The notes beneath the pieces are model-generated. The model made no database searches. It had not been told where the DNA came from and was given only the letters and a program-made list of their open reading frames with translations. From positions 186,001 through 250,000 of the forward strand of contig JBGAKG010000009.1 in assembly GCA_044224495.1 (NCBI GenBank): DNA of 64,000 nt. Direction: 5' to 3'. Both the position numbers and the translations under genes were made by a program. This document shows, piece after piece, positions 7,685-15,772 of the stretch. Origin of the DNA: JBGAKG01 sp044224495 (GTDB lineage Bacteria; Myxococcota_A; Polyangia; Polyangiales; Polyangiaceae). Position 1 is the stretch's first letter, and every line of letters starts with the position of its first letter.

Positions 7685-9664
7685 ATGAAGCGGTTCCTCG
7701 TCTTCGGTGTCGTCGCACTGGCTCCCTTCGTCCTCCGGTGCTCCGATTCGCCTCCCGGCGACTCTCCCGACGCGAGCACGACGACCGACGGCGGGCCGCT
7801 CCCCGACGGCGTGGCTCCCGAGGACGCCGGGCCGATCGTCGCCCCCGAGCCGATCAGCGAGGACATCGTCGTCGACCAGTTCGGCTATCGCCCCGCGACC
7901 GAGAAGATCGCCGTGCTTCGCAGCCCGCAGACGGGGTTCGACAAGAACAAGCCGTACGTCATCGCCGCCAAGTACGCGCTCGTCGACGCGCACTCGCAGA
8001 AGCGCGTGCTCGAAGCGGCGCCCACGCCGTGGAACGGCGGCGCCACCGATCCTTCGTCCGGCGACAAGGCGTCGTGGTTCGACTTCTCGAGCGTCACCAC
8101 GCCCGGTGACTTCTACGTGCTCGACGAGACCGCGAACGTCCGCTCGGACGTCTTCCGGATCAGCGAGGACGTCTTCCGGAAGGTGCTCGATGCCGCGGTG
8201 CGCATGTTCTACTACCAGCGCGACGGCATCGCGAAAGAGGCGAAGTACGCCGGCGCGGACTGGGTCGACGGGCCCGCGCACATGGGCGCCGGGCAGGGGC
8301 CTTCGTGCACGCTCTACGGCGGCGCGACGGTGAAGGACGTCCACGGCGGCTGGTGGGACGCCGGCGACCAGAACAAGTACACGAACTGGGGAGCGCAGGA
8401 CGTCATCATCCTTCTCCGCGCCTTCGAGGAGCACACCGCCGCCTTCCGCGACGACACCAACATCCCCGAGTCCGGCAACGGCGTGCCCGACGTCCTCGAC
8501 GAAGCGAAGTGGGAGCTCGACTGGCTCGTCCGCATGCAGAACGCCGACGGCTCCGTCGCGAGCATCGTCGGGCAGAGCTCGGCCAAGGACCCGTCCCAAG
8601 GCGGCTCGCCGAACACCGCCCCGTCGACCGACACCACGCCGTGCAAGTACGGTCCTGCGAACACGTCGGCCACGTTCACGACGGCCTCGGCGTTCGCGAA
8701 GGCTGCGCTCGTCTTCCGCGCCGCGGGCGTGCTCGCATCGTACGCGGACGATCTCGCGCAGCGCGCGGAGAAGGCGTGGACCTGGGCGCTCGCGAACCCG
8801 AGTGTCGTCTTCCAGAACGGCGGCAAGCTCGGCGCGGGCGAGCAAGAGGTCGACGCGAACGGGCGCGCTTTCAAGAAGGTGCAGGCGGCTGGGCTCCTGT
8901 TCGAGCTGACGAAGAACGCGACCTACAAGACGGCGTTCGACCAGGGGTACGGCGCGACGAACCTGATCAAGTCGGGCTACGTCGACATGTTCGCGGTCGA
9001 AGAGGCCGACACGCTGCTCGAGTACGCGAAGCTCCCCGGCGCGACGCCCGCGGTGTCCGCCGACATCCTCGCCAAGTTCAAGGCCGCGCTCGGCGACGAC
9101 CGCAACCTCGGCTCGCTCGCGAAGAACTCGGACCCGTACCTCGGCTACATCTACACGTACGTCTGGGGCTCGAACCAGACGAAGTCCGACCAAGGGAACA
9201 TGTTCACCGACGTCGTCACGTTCGGCGTCGACCCGACGAAGAACGCCGACGCCACGCGCGGCGCCGAGCGCTACGTCCACTGGCTGCACGGGACGAACCC
9301 GCTCTCGCTCGTCTACCTCTCGAACATGGGCGCGCTCGGCGCGAACAAGTCGGCGACGCGCTTCTACCACTCGTGGTTCGCGAAGGGCTCCGACTGGGAC
9401 GCCGTCGGTGTGTCGAAGCACCCCCCGCCGCCGGGCTACCTCACCGGCGGCCCGAACCCGACCTACGATTGGGACGGGTGCTGCCCGGGCGGCTGCGGGG
9501 TCACGTGCGGGAGCGCTGCGCTCTCACCGCCGAAAGGCCAGCCGTCGCAGAAGTCCTACTTGGACTTCAACGACAGCTGGCCGCTCGATTCGTGGTCGGT
9601 GACGGAGCCGTCGGATGGGTACCAGGTGAAGTACATCCGCCTGCTCTCGAAGTTCGCGAACTAG
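7685..9664 (+). CDS. Glycoside hydrolase family 9 (cellulase-type) exported lipoprotein
   Basis: Predicted exported beta-glucanase, 659 residues. The N-terminus is a signal ending near Cys19 and followed by a Ser/Asp/Gly-rich linker, so it is probably surface-anchored. A CelD_N-type Ig-like domain covers about residues 60-165 (IVVDQFGYRPATEKIAVL). The GH9 catalytic domain follows with the Asp pair in GGWWDAGDQNKYTNW (about residues 225-228), NGVPDVLDEAKWELDWLVRMQ, GTNPLSLVYLSN with the His region RFYHSWF, and the C-terminal proton-donor region SVTEPSDGYQVKY. All main catalytic positions appear present. It is not in an operon. The ATG has TACGCT at 6 nt upstream. Confidence 0.9.
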   Translation: MKRFLVFGVVALAPFVLRCSDSPPGDSPDASTTTDGGPLPDGVAPEDAGPIVAPEPISEDIVVDQFGYRPATEKIAVLRSPQTGFDKNKPYVIAAKYALVDAHSQKRVLEAAPTPWNGGATDPSSGDKASWFDFSSVTTPGDFYVLDETANVRSDVFRISEDVFRKVLDAAVRMFYYQRDGIAKEAKYAGADWVDGPAHMGAGQGPSCTLYGGATVKDVHGGWWDAGDQNKYTNWGAQDVIILLRAFEEHTAAFRDDTNIPESGNGVPDVLDEAKWELDWLVRMQNADGSVASIVGQSSAKDPSQGGSPNTAPSTDTTPCKYGPANTSATFTTASAFAKAALVFRAAGVLASYADDLAQRAEKAWTWALANPSVVFQNGGKLGAGEQEVDANGRAFKKVQAAGLLFELTKNATYKTAFDQGYGATNLIKSGYVDMFAVEEADTLLEYAKLPGATPAVSADILAKFKAALGDDRNLGSLAKNSDPYLGYIYTYVWGSNQTKSDQGNMFTDVVTFGVDPTKNADATRGAERYVHWLHGTNPLSLVYLSNMGALGANKSATRFYHSWFAKGSDWDAVGVSKHPPPPGYLTGGPNPTYDWDGCCPGGCGVTCGSAALSPPKGQPSQKSYLDFNDSWPLDSWSVTEPSDGYQVKYIRLLSKFAN

Positions 9665-9671
9665 CGATCGC

Positions 9672-10289
9672 TCAGGGCGACGAGCTCGCGGCCGCGATGA
9701 CGAAGATGAACATCGCCAGCGCGAAGATGCCGAGGATGATCACCAGCATGACGATGGTCGAGATCACGCGGATCTTGAACGCCGTCCCCAGCTTCTGAAT
9801 CGCCTGGGTCATGTGCGGAATGTCCATGCCCTGGGTGTTCACGACCTGCGCGAGCGAGTTGCCGCCCAGGATCATGAAGATGCCGACCAGGAGCTTCAGC
9901 ACGAAGTCGATGATGCTGCAGTTGATCAGACCGATCGTGCCGATGACGATGAGGACGATGCCGAGGATGCGCGCCCAGAGGGCGGCCGCCGAGATGATCT
10001 TGTTCTCGGTGTCGTTGAACTCGTAGCCCGAGCCGCCGTAGGGCATGCCGGGCATCCCGGGCGGCGGCTGGCCGTACATGCCGGGCGGTCCACCGGGCGG
10101 CGGTCCGCCGTAGCCACCCGGAGGTCCACCGGGAGGTCCGCCGTATCCGCCGGGGGGCCCGCCGGGAGGTCCGAAGCCACCGGGCGGTCCGCCGGGAGGT
10201 CCATATCCGCCGGGGGGGCCGCCGGGAGGTCCGAAGCCACCCGGGGGCATGCCGCCGGGGGGAGGTGCTTGGGGAGGTCCGCCGTACAT
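9672..10289 (-). CDS. Pro/Gly-rich membrane protein, paralogue of the upstream gene
   Basis: Function unknown, 205 residues. Residues 1-75 are a low-complexity tract of PPGGPPGGYG/FG units. Four hydrophobic segments follow (ILGIVLIVIGTIGLI, IIDFVLKLLVGIFMIL and two C-terminal). It shares with the upstream gene product a YEFxxxEN motif before the first helix and the segment GxNxxxVxxTQGxDIP...AxxxLxxAF, so the two arose by duplication. Its start codon overlaps the preceding stop (TGATG), implying translational coupling. The Pro/Gly head probably lies in the cytoplasm, but the topology is inferred. Confidence 0.75.
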   Translation of the reverse strand: MYGGPPQAPPPGGMPPGGFGPPGGPPGGYGPPGGPPGGFGPPGGPPGGYGGPPGGPPGGYGGPPPGGPPGMYGQPPPGMPGMPYGGSGYEFNDTENKIISAAALWARILGIVLIVIGTIGLINCSIIDFVLKLLVGIFMILGGNSLAQVVNTQGMDIPHMTQAIQKLGTAFKIRVISTIVMLVIILGIFALAMFIFVIAAASSSP

Positions 10290-10792
10290 CAGTGACCTCC
10301 GCTGTTCATGTTCATCGCAAAGCTCAGCACGAAGCCGAAGATGAACGAGACGACCAGGGCGATCGCTTCGATCATGAACGCGCGCGTGAGGCTCTGGACC
10401 GCCTTCATCAGGAGCGGGATGTCTTCACCTTGCGTCGTGGCCACCTTCTGCAGGTTGTTGCCCGACATGAAGTAGAAGACGCCGCCGATGATGCTGACGA
10501 ACGACGACGGGATGAGCGATGCGCCGAGCGCAACGACCATCGCCGGGCTCAGGCCCGAGGAGCTGGACGATGGCGCCGTCGCCACGGCGGCGCCGAGCAG
10601 AACCACCATCAGCACGCCGATGATGAAGAGCAGCGCGCCGGCGATGATGGAGATGATCCCCCAGTAGCGCGCGAAGCGCGCAGTACTGGCGAGCGTGGCG
10701 TTCTCCATCTCGGAGAACTCGTACGTAGCTGCGCCCATGCCCGCCCCAGGAGGGGGGGCGCCAGGCGCAGGTGCGAATCCCATGGGTTGCAT
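10289..10792 (-). CDS. Four-helix membrane protein with Pro/Ala-rich head
   Basis: Function unknown, 167 residues and first gene of a coupled pair. A short Pro/Gly/Ala head is followed by YEFSEMENATLASTARFARYW and four predicted helices (GIISIIAGALLFIIGVLMVVLL and others). Between helices 3 and 4 lies NNLQKVATTQGEDIPLLMKAV, the segment conserved in the downstream paralogue. The stop overlaps the next start by one base. The ATG is preceded at 6 nt by TAAGCT. A hetero-oligomeric membrane complex of the two paralogues is plausible inference. Confidence 0.75.
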   Translation of the reverse strand: MQPMGFAPAPGAPPPGAGMGAATYEFSEMENATLASTARFARYWGIISIIAGALLFIIGVLMVVLLGAAVATAPSSSSSGLSPAMVVALGASLIPSSFVSIIGGVFYFMSGNNLQKVATTQGEDIPLLMKAVQSLTRAFMIEAIALVVSFIFGFVLSFAMNMNSGGH

Positions 10793-10839
10793 GCGCCCAG
10801 CTTAGAGTGATGCGCACGCCGGGGAAGGACTTTTTTGCG

Positions 10840-12018
10840 TCAGTCCTTGCGGTACATCGTGATGACGCACGCGCCGCCCAACCCGAGGTTGTGCTGAAGT
10901 GCCACACGCGCACCTTCGACCTGGCGTTTGTCCGCCGTCCCCCGGAGCTGCCACACGAGCTCGGTGCACTGGGCGAGGCCCGTCGCGCCGAGCGGGTGGC
11001 CCTTCGAGAGCAAGCCACCGCTCGGGTTCGTGACGTACTTGCCGCCGTAGGTGTTCTGGCCTTCCCAGATGAACTTCTCGGCTTCGCCCTCTTTGCACAG
11101 GCCGAGCGCTTCGTACGTGAGGATCTCGTTCGCGGTGAAGCAGTCGTGCAGCTCGACGACCTGCACGTCCTCCGGGCCGATGCCGGCCTTCTCGTAGACC
11201 TGCTTCGCGCCGTTCACGGCCATGTCCCAGCCGACCATCTTGATCATGCTGTCGCCGAAGCTCGACTTGTAGTCCGTCGTCATCGACTGCGCCGCGATGT
11301 AGACCGGCTTCGTGACGCCGTGCTTGCGCGCGAAGTCGTCGCTGCAGAGCACCGCCGCGGCCGCGCCGCACGTGGGCGGGCAGCACTGGTAGCGGGTGAG
11401 GGGATCGAACACCTCGGGCGACTTCATGATCTCGTCGAGCGAGAGCGGGTCCGCGAAGATCGCGAACGGGTTCTTCGCCGCGTGCTTGCGCGCCTTCTCG
11501 GAGACCTTGCCGAAGGTCTCCTTCTTCGTGCCGTAGCGCCAGCGGTACTCGCGCCCGGCGCCGCCGAACATCTGCGCGGCGGGGGGAGCGTCGTTGAAGC
11601 CCTGCTCGCGGCTCATCACGCCGACGTGCTGGTCGAGCGGATTCGTGCGGTCGGTGTACTTGGACGCGAGCGCGCCCTTCTCCATCTGCTCGAAGCCGAC
11701 GACGAGCACGCACTCGGCCATGCCGCCTTCGACCGCTTGCCGCGCGAGGTAGAGCGCGGTCGAGCCGGTGGAGCAGTTGTTGTTCACGTTGAAGACGGGG
11801 ATGCCGGTGAGGCCCACGTCGTACACGGCGCGCTGGCCGCACGTGCTGTCGCCGTAGACGTAGCCGGCGTACGCCTGCTCGACGTCTTCGTACTTCACCT
11901 TGGCGTCTTCGAGGGCAGCGCGGGCGGCCTTCGACGCCATCACGTTGTAGTCCTCGCTCGCGCCCGGCTTCGCGAACTTGATCATCCCCACGCCCAGAAC
12001 GTTGACTCTGCGACCCAT
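10840..12018 (-). CDS. SCP-x/lipid-transfer-type thiolase
   Basis: Thiolase of the sterol-carrier-protein-x group, 392 residues, expected to cleave 3-oxoacyl-CoA to acyl-CoA and acetyl- or propionyl-CoA. Visible motifs are the nucleophilic Cys in NNNCSTGSTAL, LHDCFTANE, NPSGGLLSKGHPLGATG and the C-terminal LQHNLGLGGACV. Start ATG 12018 is chosen because GGAAG lies 7 nt upstream; an in-frame ATG at 12039 would overlap the upstream stop. It follows the multifunctional enzyme by 17 nt. In animals the SCP-x thiolase is fused to an SCP2 domain; here the thiolase stands alone and the SCP2 domains belong to its operon partner. Confidence 0.9.
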   Translation of the reverse strand: MGRRVNVLGVGMIKFAKPGASEDYNVMASKAARAALEDAKVKYEDVEQAYAGYVYGDSTCGQRAVYDVGLTGIPVFNVNNNCSTGSTALYLARQAVEGGMAECVLVVGFEQMEKGALASKYTDRTNPLDQHVGVMSREQGFNDAPPAAQMFGGAGREYRWRYGTKKETFGKVSEKARKHAAKNPFAIFADPLSLDEIMKSPEVFDPLTRYQCCPPTCGAAAAVLCSDDFARKHGVTKPVYIAAQSMTTDYKSSFGDSMIKMVGWDMAVNGAKQVYEKAGIGPEDVQVVELHDCFTANEILTYEALGLCKEGEAEKFIWEGQNTYGGKYVTNPSGGLLSKGHPLGATGLAQCTELVWQLRGTADKRQVEGARVALQHNLGLGGACVITMYRKD

Positions 12019-12035
12019 GGTGTTTCTTCCTTCTC

Positions 12036-15017
12036 TCAAACCAGACCGTTGAGGATGCCGAGCTTGGCTGCGACGCGGACGTCGCCGTCCACGCGGAGTT
12101 GCCCATGTTGGTACAAGGACTTCGCGGGCGTCTCGCCCTTCACGAGCGCGGCGAGATCCGCGTCGGCGATGGTGAGCGTGGCGGAAGCATCCCCCGCCGC
12201 GCCTTCCTTCACCGTGCCGGCCACGCCGTCGACCGTCCAGGTCGCGCCGTCGACCTTGAACAGGACGACCGCGCCGAGCTCCTTGCCGAGCGCCTTGTTC
12301 TCCGAGAGGCGCTTGCCGAGCGCGGCGAACACCTTCGGTGCAACGGTTTCCTTCCCCTTCGCCGGAGCCGCTGCGGCCGCGGGCGCCGCGCCGGAGGCCT
12401 TCTTCGCCGCGACCGCCTTGGCGGCCGCGTCCTTGTCGATCTTCTTGAGGAAGTCGAGCTTCTGCGACGCCATCACGTTGCCCGAGATGCGCAGCTTCTT
12501 GTCCATGAAGAGCTTCATGGGGTCGGCCTTGCCGCTCGACATGTCGAGGAAGTCGGCCTCACTGAGCTCGAGCGTGCACTCGGGCTTCGCGGTCTCACCC
12601 GGTGCGACCTTCGCGGTCTTCAAGTCGACGGTCCACTGGCTGTCGGGGCTCGTGAGCTTGAAGAGGTAGACCACGCCGACCTTGGTGAGCTCGGCCGCGT
12701 TCTTCTCGACGTAGTCCTGGATGCCCAGGAACACGTCGCCGCTCTGCGGGCCGCTCGCGGCCGCCGGAGCCGCGGCTGCTGCGCCCGCTCCGCCACCACG
12801 CTTCTTCGCCGCATCGAGTACCAGATTGGGATCGATCTTCTTGAGGAACTCGAGCTTCTGCGACGCCATGACGTCGCCCGAGATGCGCAGCTTCTTGTCC
12901 ATGAAGAGCTTCATGGGGTCGGCCTTGCCGGTGCACATCGCCATGAAGTCGGCGTCGGACAGCTCGAGCGTGCACCCCGCCTTCGCGGTCTCGCCGCTCG
13001 CCACGGACGCCGTCTTCGTGTCGACGGTCCACACGGAGTCGGGCCCGGTGAGCTTGAACTGGTAGGTGACGTTGATCTTCTTCACCGCATCGGCGTTCGC
13101 CGAGAGGTAAGCGCCCATGGCCGTGAAAATATCCGCGCTGATCGGCTCTCCCGTGCCCGTGCCCGTGCCCGTGCCCGAAGCGGCCGCGACGGCCTTCTTC
13201 GGCGCCGCAGCCTTCGGGATCTCCTTGTAGAGCTCGATCGCCGCGTTGCTCAGCACGACCTTGTCGCGCTCCTTCACCTTGGTGCGGAAGATCACCTTCT
13301 GATCCCCGTCGCGCCACATCTCCGTCACGAGCGTCTCCCCCGGGAACACGCTCTCCGCGAAGCGGACCTTGATGCTCTTGAAGTACCGCGGGTCGCCCTT
13401 CGAGAACGCCTTGATCACCGCGCGCGCGGCGAAGCCGAACGTGCAGAGCCCGTGGAGGATCGGCTTCGGGAAGCCGAAGCCCTGCGCGAACGCCGGATCG
13501 GCGTGGAGCGGGTTGATGTCGCCGCTCAGGCGGTACAAGAGCGCCTGGTTCGCGTGCGTCTTCTCTTCGATCACCGCGTCGGGCGCGCGGTCCGGCGCGA
13601 CGTTGATCTCGGCGCTCGGTCCGCGCTCGCCGCCCCATCCGCCGGCGCCGCGCACGAACGACGTGAGCTCGTTGTAGCAGAGCTCGTTCCCCGACTCGTC
13701 GAAGGTGGTGATCGCGGTCACGACGAGCGCGTTCTTCCCCTTGTCGAAGATGTCCTTGATCTTGATCTCGTGCTTGAGCTTCGCGTTCGTCGGGAGCGGG
13801 CGCTTCACCTCGGTGTACTGCTCGCCGTGCAGGATGCGCTCGAAGCCGTAGTTCAGGCCGGGCGCTTTCTTCCCCGACTTGAACTGATCGAAGATCACCT
13901 TCATCGACGGGATGACCGCGAACGTGGGGAGGACCTTGAAGCCCTCGCCGCTCATCTCGTAGACGAGCCCGAGGTCGCCCGAGTCGAGCGGATCTTCCGC
14001 GGCGCCGACGCCGAGGGCGTAGAGCGAGACGTCGCGCTCGTCGTAGCGCGACTCCGCGACGACGGGCGGCGCGTCGAGCGCGGCGTCGAGATCGATCAGG
14101 TCGTTGCCGCCGCGCGACTTCGTCCCGAGGTTGCCGAGGATCGGCTGCATCGAGCTCTGCACGTCGGTCGGGTGGGTGGTCTTCTCGAAGCTCGAGATCG
14201 CGTCCCAGCTCTTCTGCACGTCGTCGGGGGAGATGCCGCGTCCGAGCTTGAAGGTCTTGCCCTCGGCGCGCTCCCAACGGAGCTTGCCGTAGAAGCCGCC
14301 GCCGACCTCGAACAAGCCGCCGGTCTCCGTGCACGACTCGTGACAGAGCCACGCGACGAGCGGCGAGACGTACTCGGGCTTGAGCGCCGCGATGAGATCC
14401 GGCGGGAGCACCGTCTCCGTCATGCGCGAGCCCGCGATCGGGGCGATCGTGTTGACGTGGACGTTCTTCTTCTTGCCCTCGATCGCGAGGGTCTGGGTGA
14501 AGCCGTGCAGGCCGAGCTTCGCCATCGAGTAGTTCGCCTGGCCGAAGTTGCCGTAGATGCCGGCGGCGCTCGCGGTGTTGATGATGCGGCCGTAGCCCTG
14601 CTCGCGCATCTTGTCCCAGGCGGCTTTCGTCACCTTGTACGAGCCGAGGACGTGGACCCTGTAGATCAGGTCCCAGTCGGCGTCGGTCATCTTCTGGAAG
14701 CTCGTGTCGCGGAGGATGCCCGCGTTGTTCACGACGACGTCGATCTTGCCGAACGCGTCGATCGCGGTCTTCACGATCGCTTCGCCGTTCTCGACGGAGT
14801 CGTAGTTCGCGACGGCTTGGCCGCCCTTCTCCGTGATCTCGGCGACGACCGCGTCGGCGGCGGCGGAGCCCTTGCCCGTGCCGTCGTGCTTCCCGCCCAG
14901 GTCGTTCACGACCACCTTGGCGCCCCGCGATGCGAAGAGCAAAGCGTGGGATTTCCCGAGGCCATTGCCGGCGCCGGTGATGATGACGACACGTCCGTCG
15001 AACCGCAGATCGCTCAT
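12036..15017 (-). CDS. MFE-2-like multifunctional enzyme: SDR dehydrogenase, MaoC hydratase, three SCP2 domains
   Basis: Protein of 993 residues with the domain order of eukaryotic peroxisomal multifunctional enzyme 2. Residues about 1-300 are an SDR 3-hydroxyacyl-CoA dehydrogenase (ITGAGNGLGKSHA, NNAGILRD, catalytic Ser-Tyr-Lys in TASAAGIYGNFGQANYSMAK). About 320-600 is a MaoC/hydratase-2 double hotdog (YRLSGDINPLHADPAFA, HGLCTFGFA). After a Gly-Thr linker come three SCP2-like lipid-binding domains (starting near 625, 755 and 885), each with WTVD and a KADPMKLFMDKKLRISG-type segment. The third is more diverged. It probably catalyses hydration and dehydrogenation of enoyl-CoA, then passes product to the downstream thiolase. 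Most homologues carry one SCP2 domain. Confidence 0.92.
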   Translation of the reverse strand: MSDLRFDGRVVIITGAGNGLGKSHALLFASRGAKVVVNDLGGKHDGTGKGSAAADAVVAEITEKGGQAVANYDSVENGEAIVKTAIDAFGKIDVVVNNAGILRDTSFQKMTDADWDLIYRVHVLGSYKVTKAAWDKMREQGYGRIINTASAAGIYGNFGQANYSMAKLGLHGFTQTLAIEGKKKNVHVNTIAPIAGSRMTETVLPPDLIAALKPEYVSPLVAWLCHESCTETGGLFEVGGGFYGKLRWERAEGKTFKLGRGISPDDVQKSWDAISSFEKTTHPTDVQSSMQPILGNLGTKSRGGNDLIDLDAALDAPPVVAESRYDERDVSLYALGVGAAEDPLDSGDLGLVYEMSGEGFKVLPTFAVIPSMKVIFDQFKSGKKAPGLNYGFERILHGEQYTEVKRPLPTNAKLKHEIKIKDIFDKGKNALVVTAITTFDESGNELCYNELTSFVRGAGGWGGERGPSAEINVAPDRAPDAVIEEKTHANQALLYRLSGDINPLHADPAFAQGFGFPKPILHGLCTFGFAARAVIKAFSKGDPRYFKSIKVRFAESVFPGETLVTEMWRDGDQKVIFRTKVKERDKVVLSNAAIELYKEIPKAAAPKKAVAAASGTGTGTGTGEPISADIFTAMGAYLSANADAVKKINVTYQFKLTGPDSVWTVDTKTASVASGETAKAGCTLELSDADFMAMCTGKADPMKLFMDKKLRISGDVMASQKLEFLKKIDPNLVLDAAKKRGGGAGAAAAAPAAASGPQSGDVFLGIQDYVEKNAAELTKVGVVYLFKLTSPDSQWTVDLKTAKVAPGETAKPECTLELSEADFLDMSSGKADPMKLFMDKKLRISGNVMASQKLDFLKKIDKDAAAKAVAAKKASGAAPAAAAAPAKGKETVAPKVFAALGKRLSENKALGKELGAVVLFKVDGATWTVDGVAGTVKEGAAGDASATLTIADADLAALVKGETPAKSLYQHGQLRVDGDVRVAAKLGILNGLV
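13149..13176. repeat. CCCGTG hexamer repeat encoding the Gly-Thr linker
   Basis: About four tandem CCCGTG copies encode the (GT)n linker between the MaoC part and the first SCP2 domain. Copy changes would stay in frame and only alter linker length. Confidence 0.75.
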
Positions 15018-15042
15018 GGGCTGAACCTCGCTAAAAATGACG

Positions 15043-15059
15043 ACACGAAAGTTTCGTGT
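15043..15059. promoter_or_regulatory. Perfect 17-bp palindrome upstream of the MFE-2-like gene
   Basis: ACACGAAA-G-TTTCGTGT is a perfect inverted repeat with 8-bp arms, 26 bp upstream of the start at 15017. Size, symmetry and position are those of a dimeric repressor site (TetR-type, for example). It touches a second palindrome on its distal side. Confidence 0.65.
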
Positions 15060-15073
15060 GCGAAATATCGCAC
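15058..15073. promoter_or_regulatory. Second palindrome, GTGCGA-AATA-TCGCAC
   Basis: A perfect 6-bp-arm inverted repeat with an A/T spacer overlaps the 17-bp palindrome by two bases. Its AATATC core could also serve as a -10 region on the minus strand. Together the two form a compact control region for the lipid operon. Confidence 0.5.
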
Positions 15074-15115
15074 CGGAACGCCGGCCGTCAAGGGGGGCCG
15101 GGCCGAGCGTCGACG

Positions 15116-15697
15116 TCAGCGGATGGGTTGGGATTCCTGCTCGGGCTTCGGCGCGTTGAACTTCGGCCCGCCCGAGTAGGCGAGGAACCCGAAGCCGATC
15201 ATGAGGCTGACGTAGCCGGTGTTCGCCGTGTCGGTGAAGCGGACGTCGTACTCGCCGTCGATCGAGATCGAGAGCCCGGCCTCGGGGAAGACCCGCAGGA
15301 ACACGCCCGCCGAAGCATGGGGACCGAACATCCCGAACGCGAAGTTCCCCTCCACCGTCTCGAACTGGAGCAGGTTGAACCCCGCGCGCGCGAACGGGAC
15401 CGCGACGAAGCCGGGGTTCATCTGCGGGCCGCCCATGCCGTAGAGCATCGGGCCGATCGCGATCTGGCCCACGCTCGGGCCGACCTTGCCGCGCAGCTCC
15501 ACGCCGCCGCCCGCGCCGCCGTGATCGTCCCCCGGTCCGACGCCGATGTACCCGTTCAACGAGCCCGTGCTCTGGTGTGCCTTCCCGACCGCGTAGGACG
15601 GGCCCGCCTCGACGATGCCGAGGAACGAGCACCCGAGCGAGCACGCGGCGAGGGTCGCGACGACCGGCGCAACGGCAACGAGAGGGAGACGATGCAC
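15116..15697 (-). CDS. Hypothetical exported protein, probable outer-membrane barrel
   Basis: Not recognised. The 193-residue product starts with a hydrophobic signal (MHRLPLVAVAPVVATLAAC then SLGC), so it is exported and possibly lipidated. The remainder is Gly- and aromatic-rich with alternating patterns (YAVGKAHQSTGSLNGYIGVG, LSISIDGEYDVRFTD, GYVSLMIGFGFLAYSGG), suggesting an 8- to 10-strand barrel. The GTG at 15697 is preceded at 6 nt by TACGTT, which supports this start. The frame continues upstream only through sequence complementary to the next gene. It ends about 40 bp beyond the palindromic control region of the MFE-2-like gene. Confidence 0.7.
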   Translation of the reverse strand: MHRLPLVAVAPVVATLAACSLGCSFLGIVEAGPSYAVGKAHQSTGSLNGYIGVGPGDDHGGAGGGVELRGKVGPSVGQIAIGPMLYGMGGPQMNPGFVAVPFARAGFNLLQFETVEGNFAFGMFGPHASAGVFLRVFPEAGLSISIDGEYDVRFTDTANTGYVSLMIGFGFLAYSGGPKFNAPKPEQESQPIR

Positions 15698-15772
15698 GGC
15701 AAGAACGTACACGAAACCGCGTGGGGAGGACGTGCGACGGGGCCCGAAACGCGGTAGGAAGACGCGGAAACG

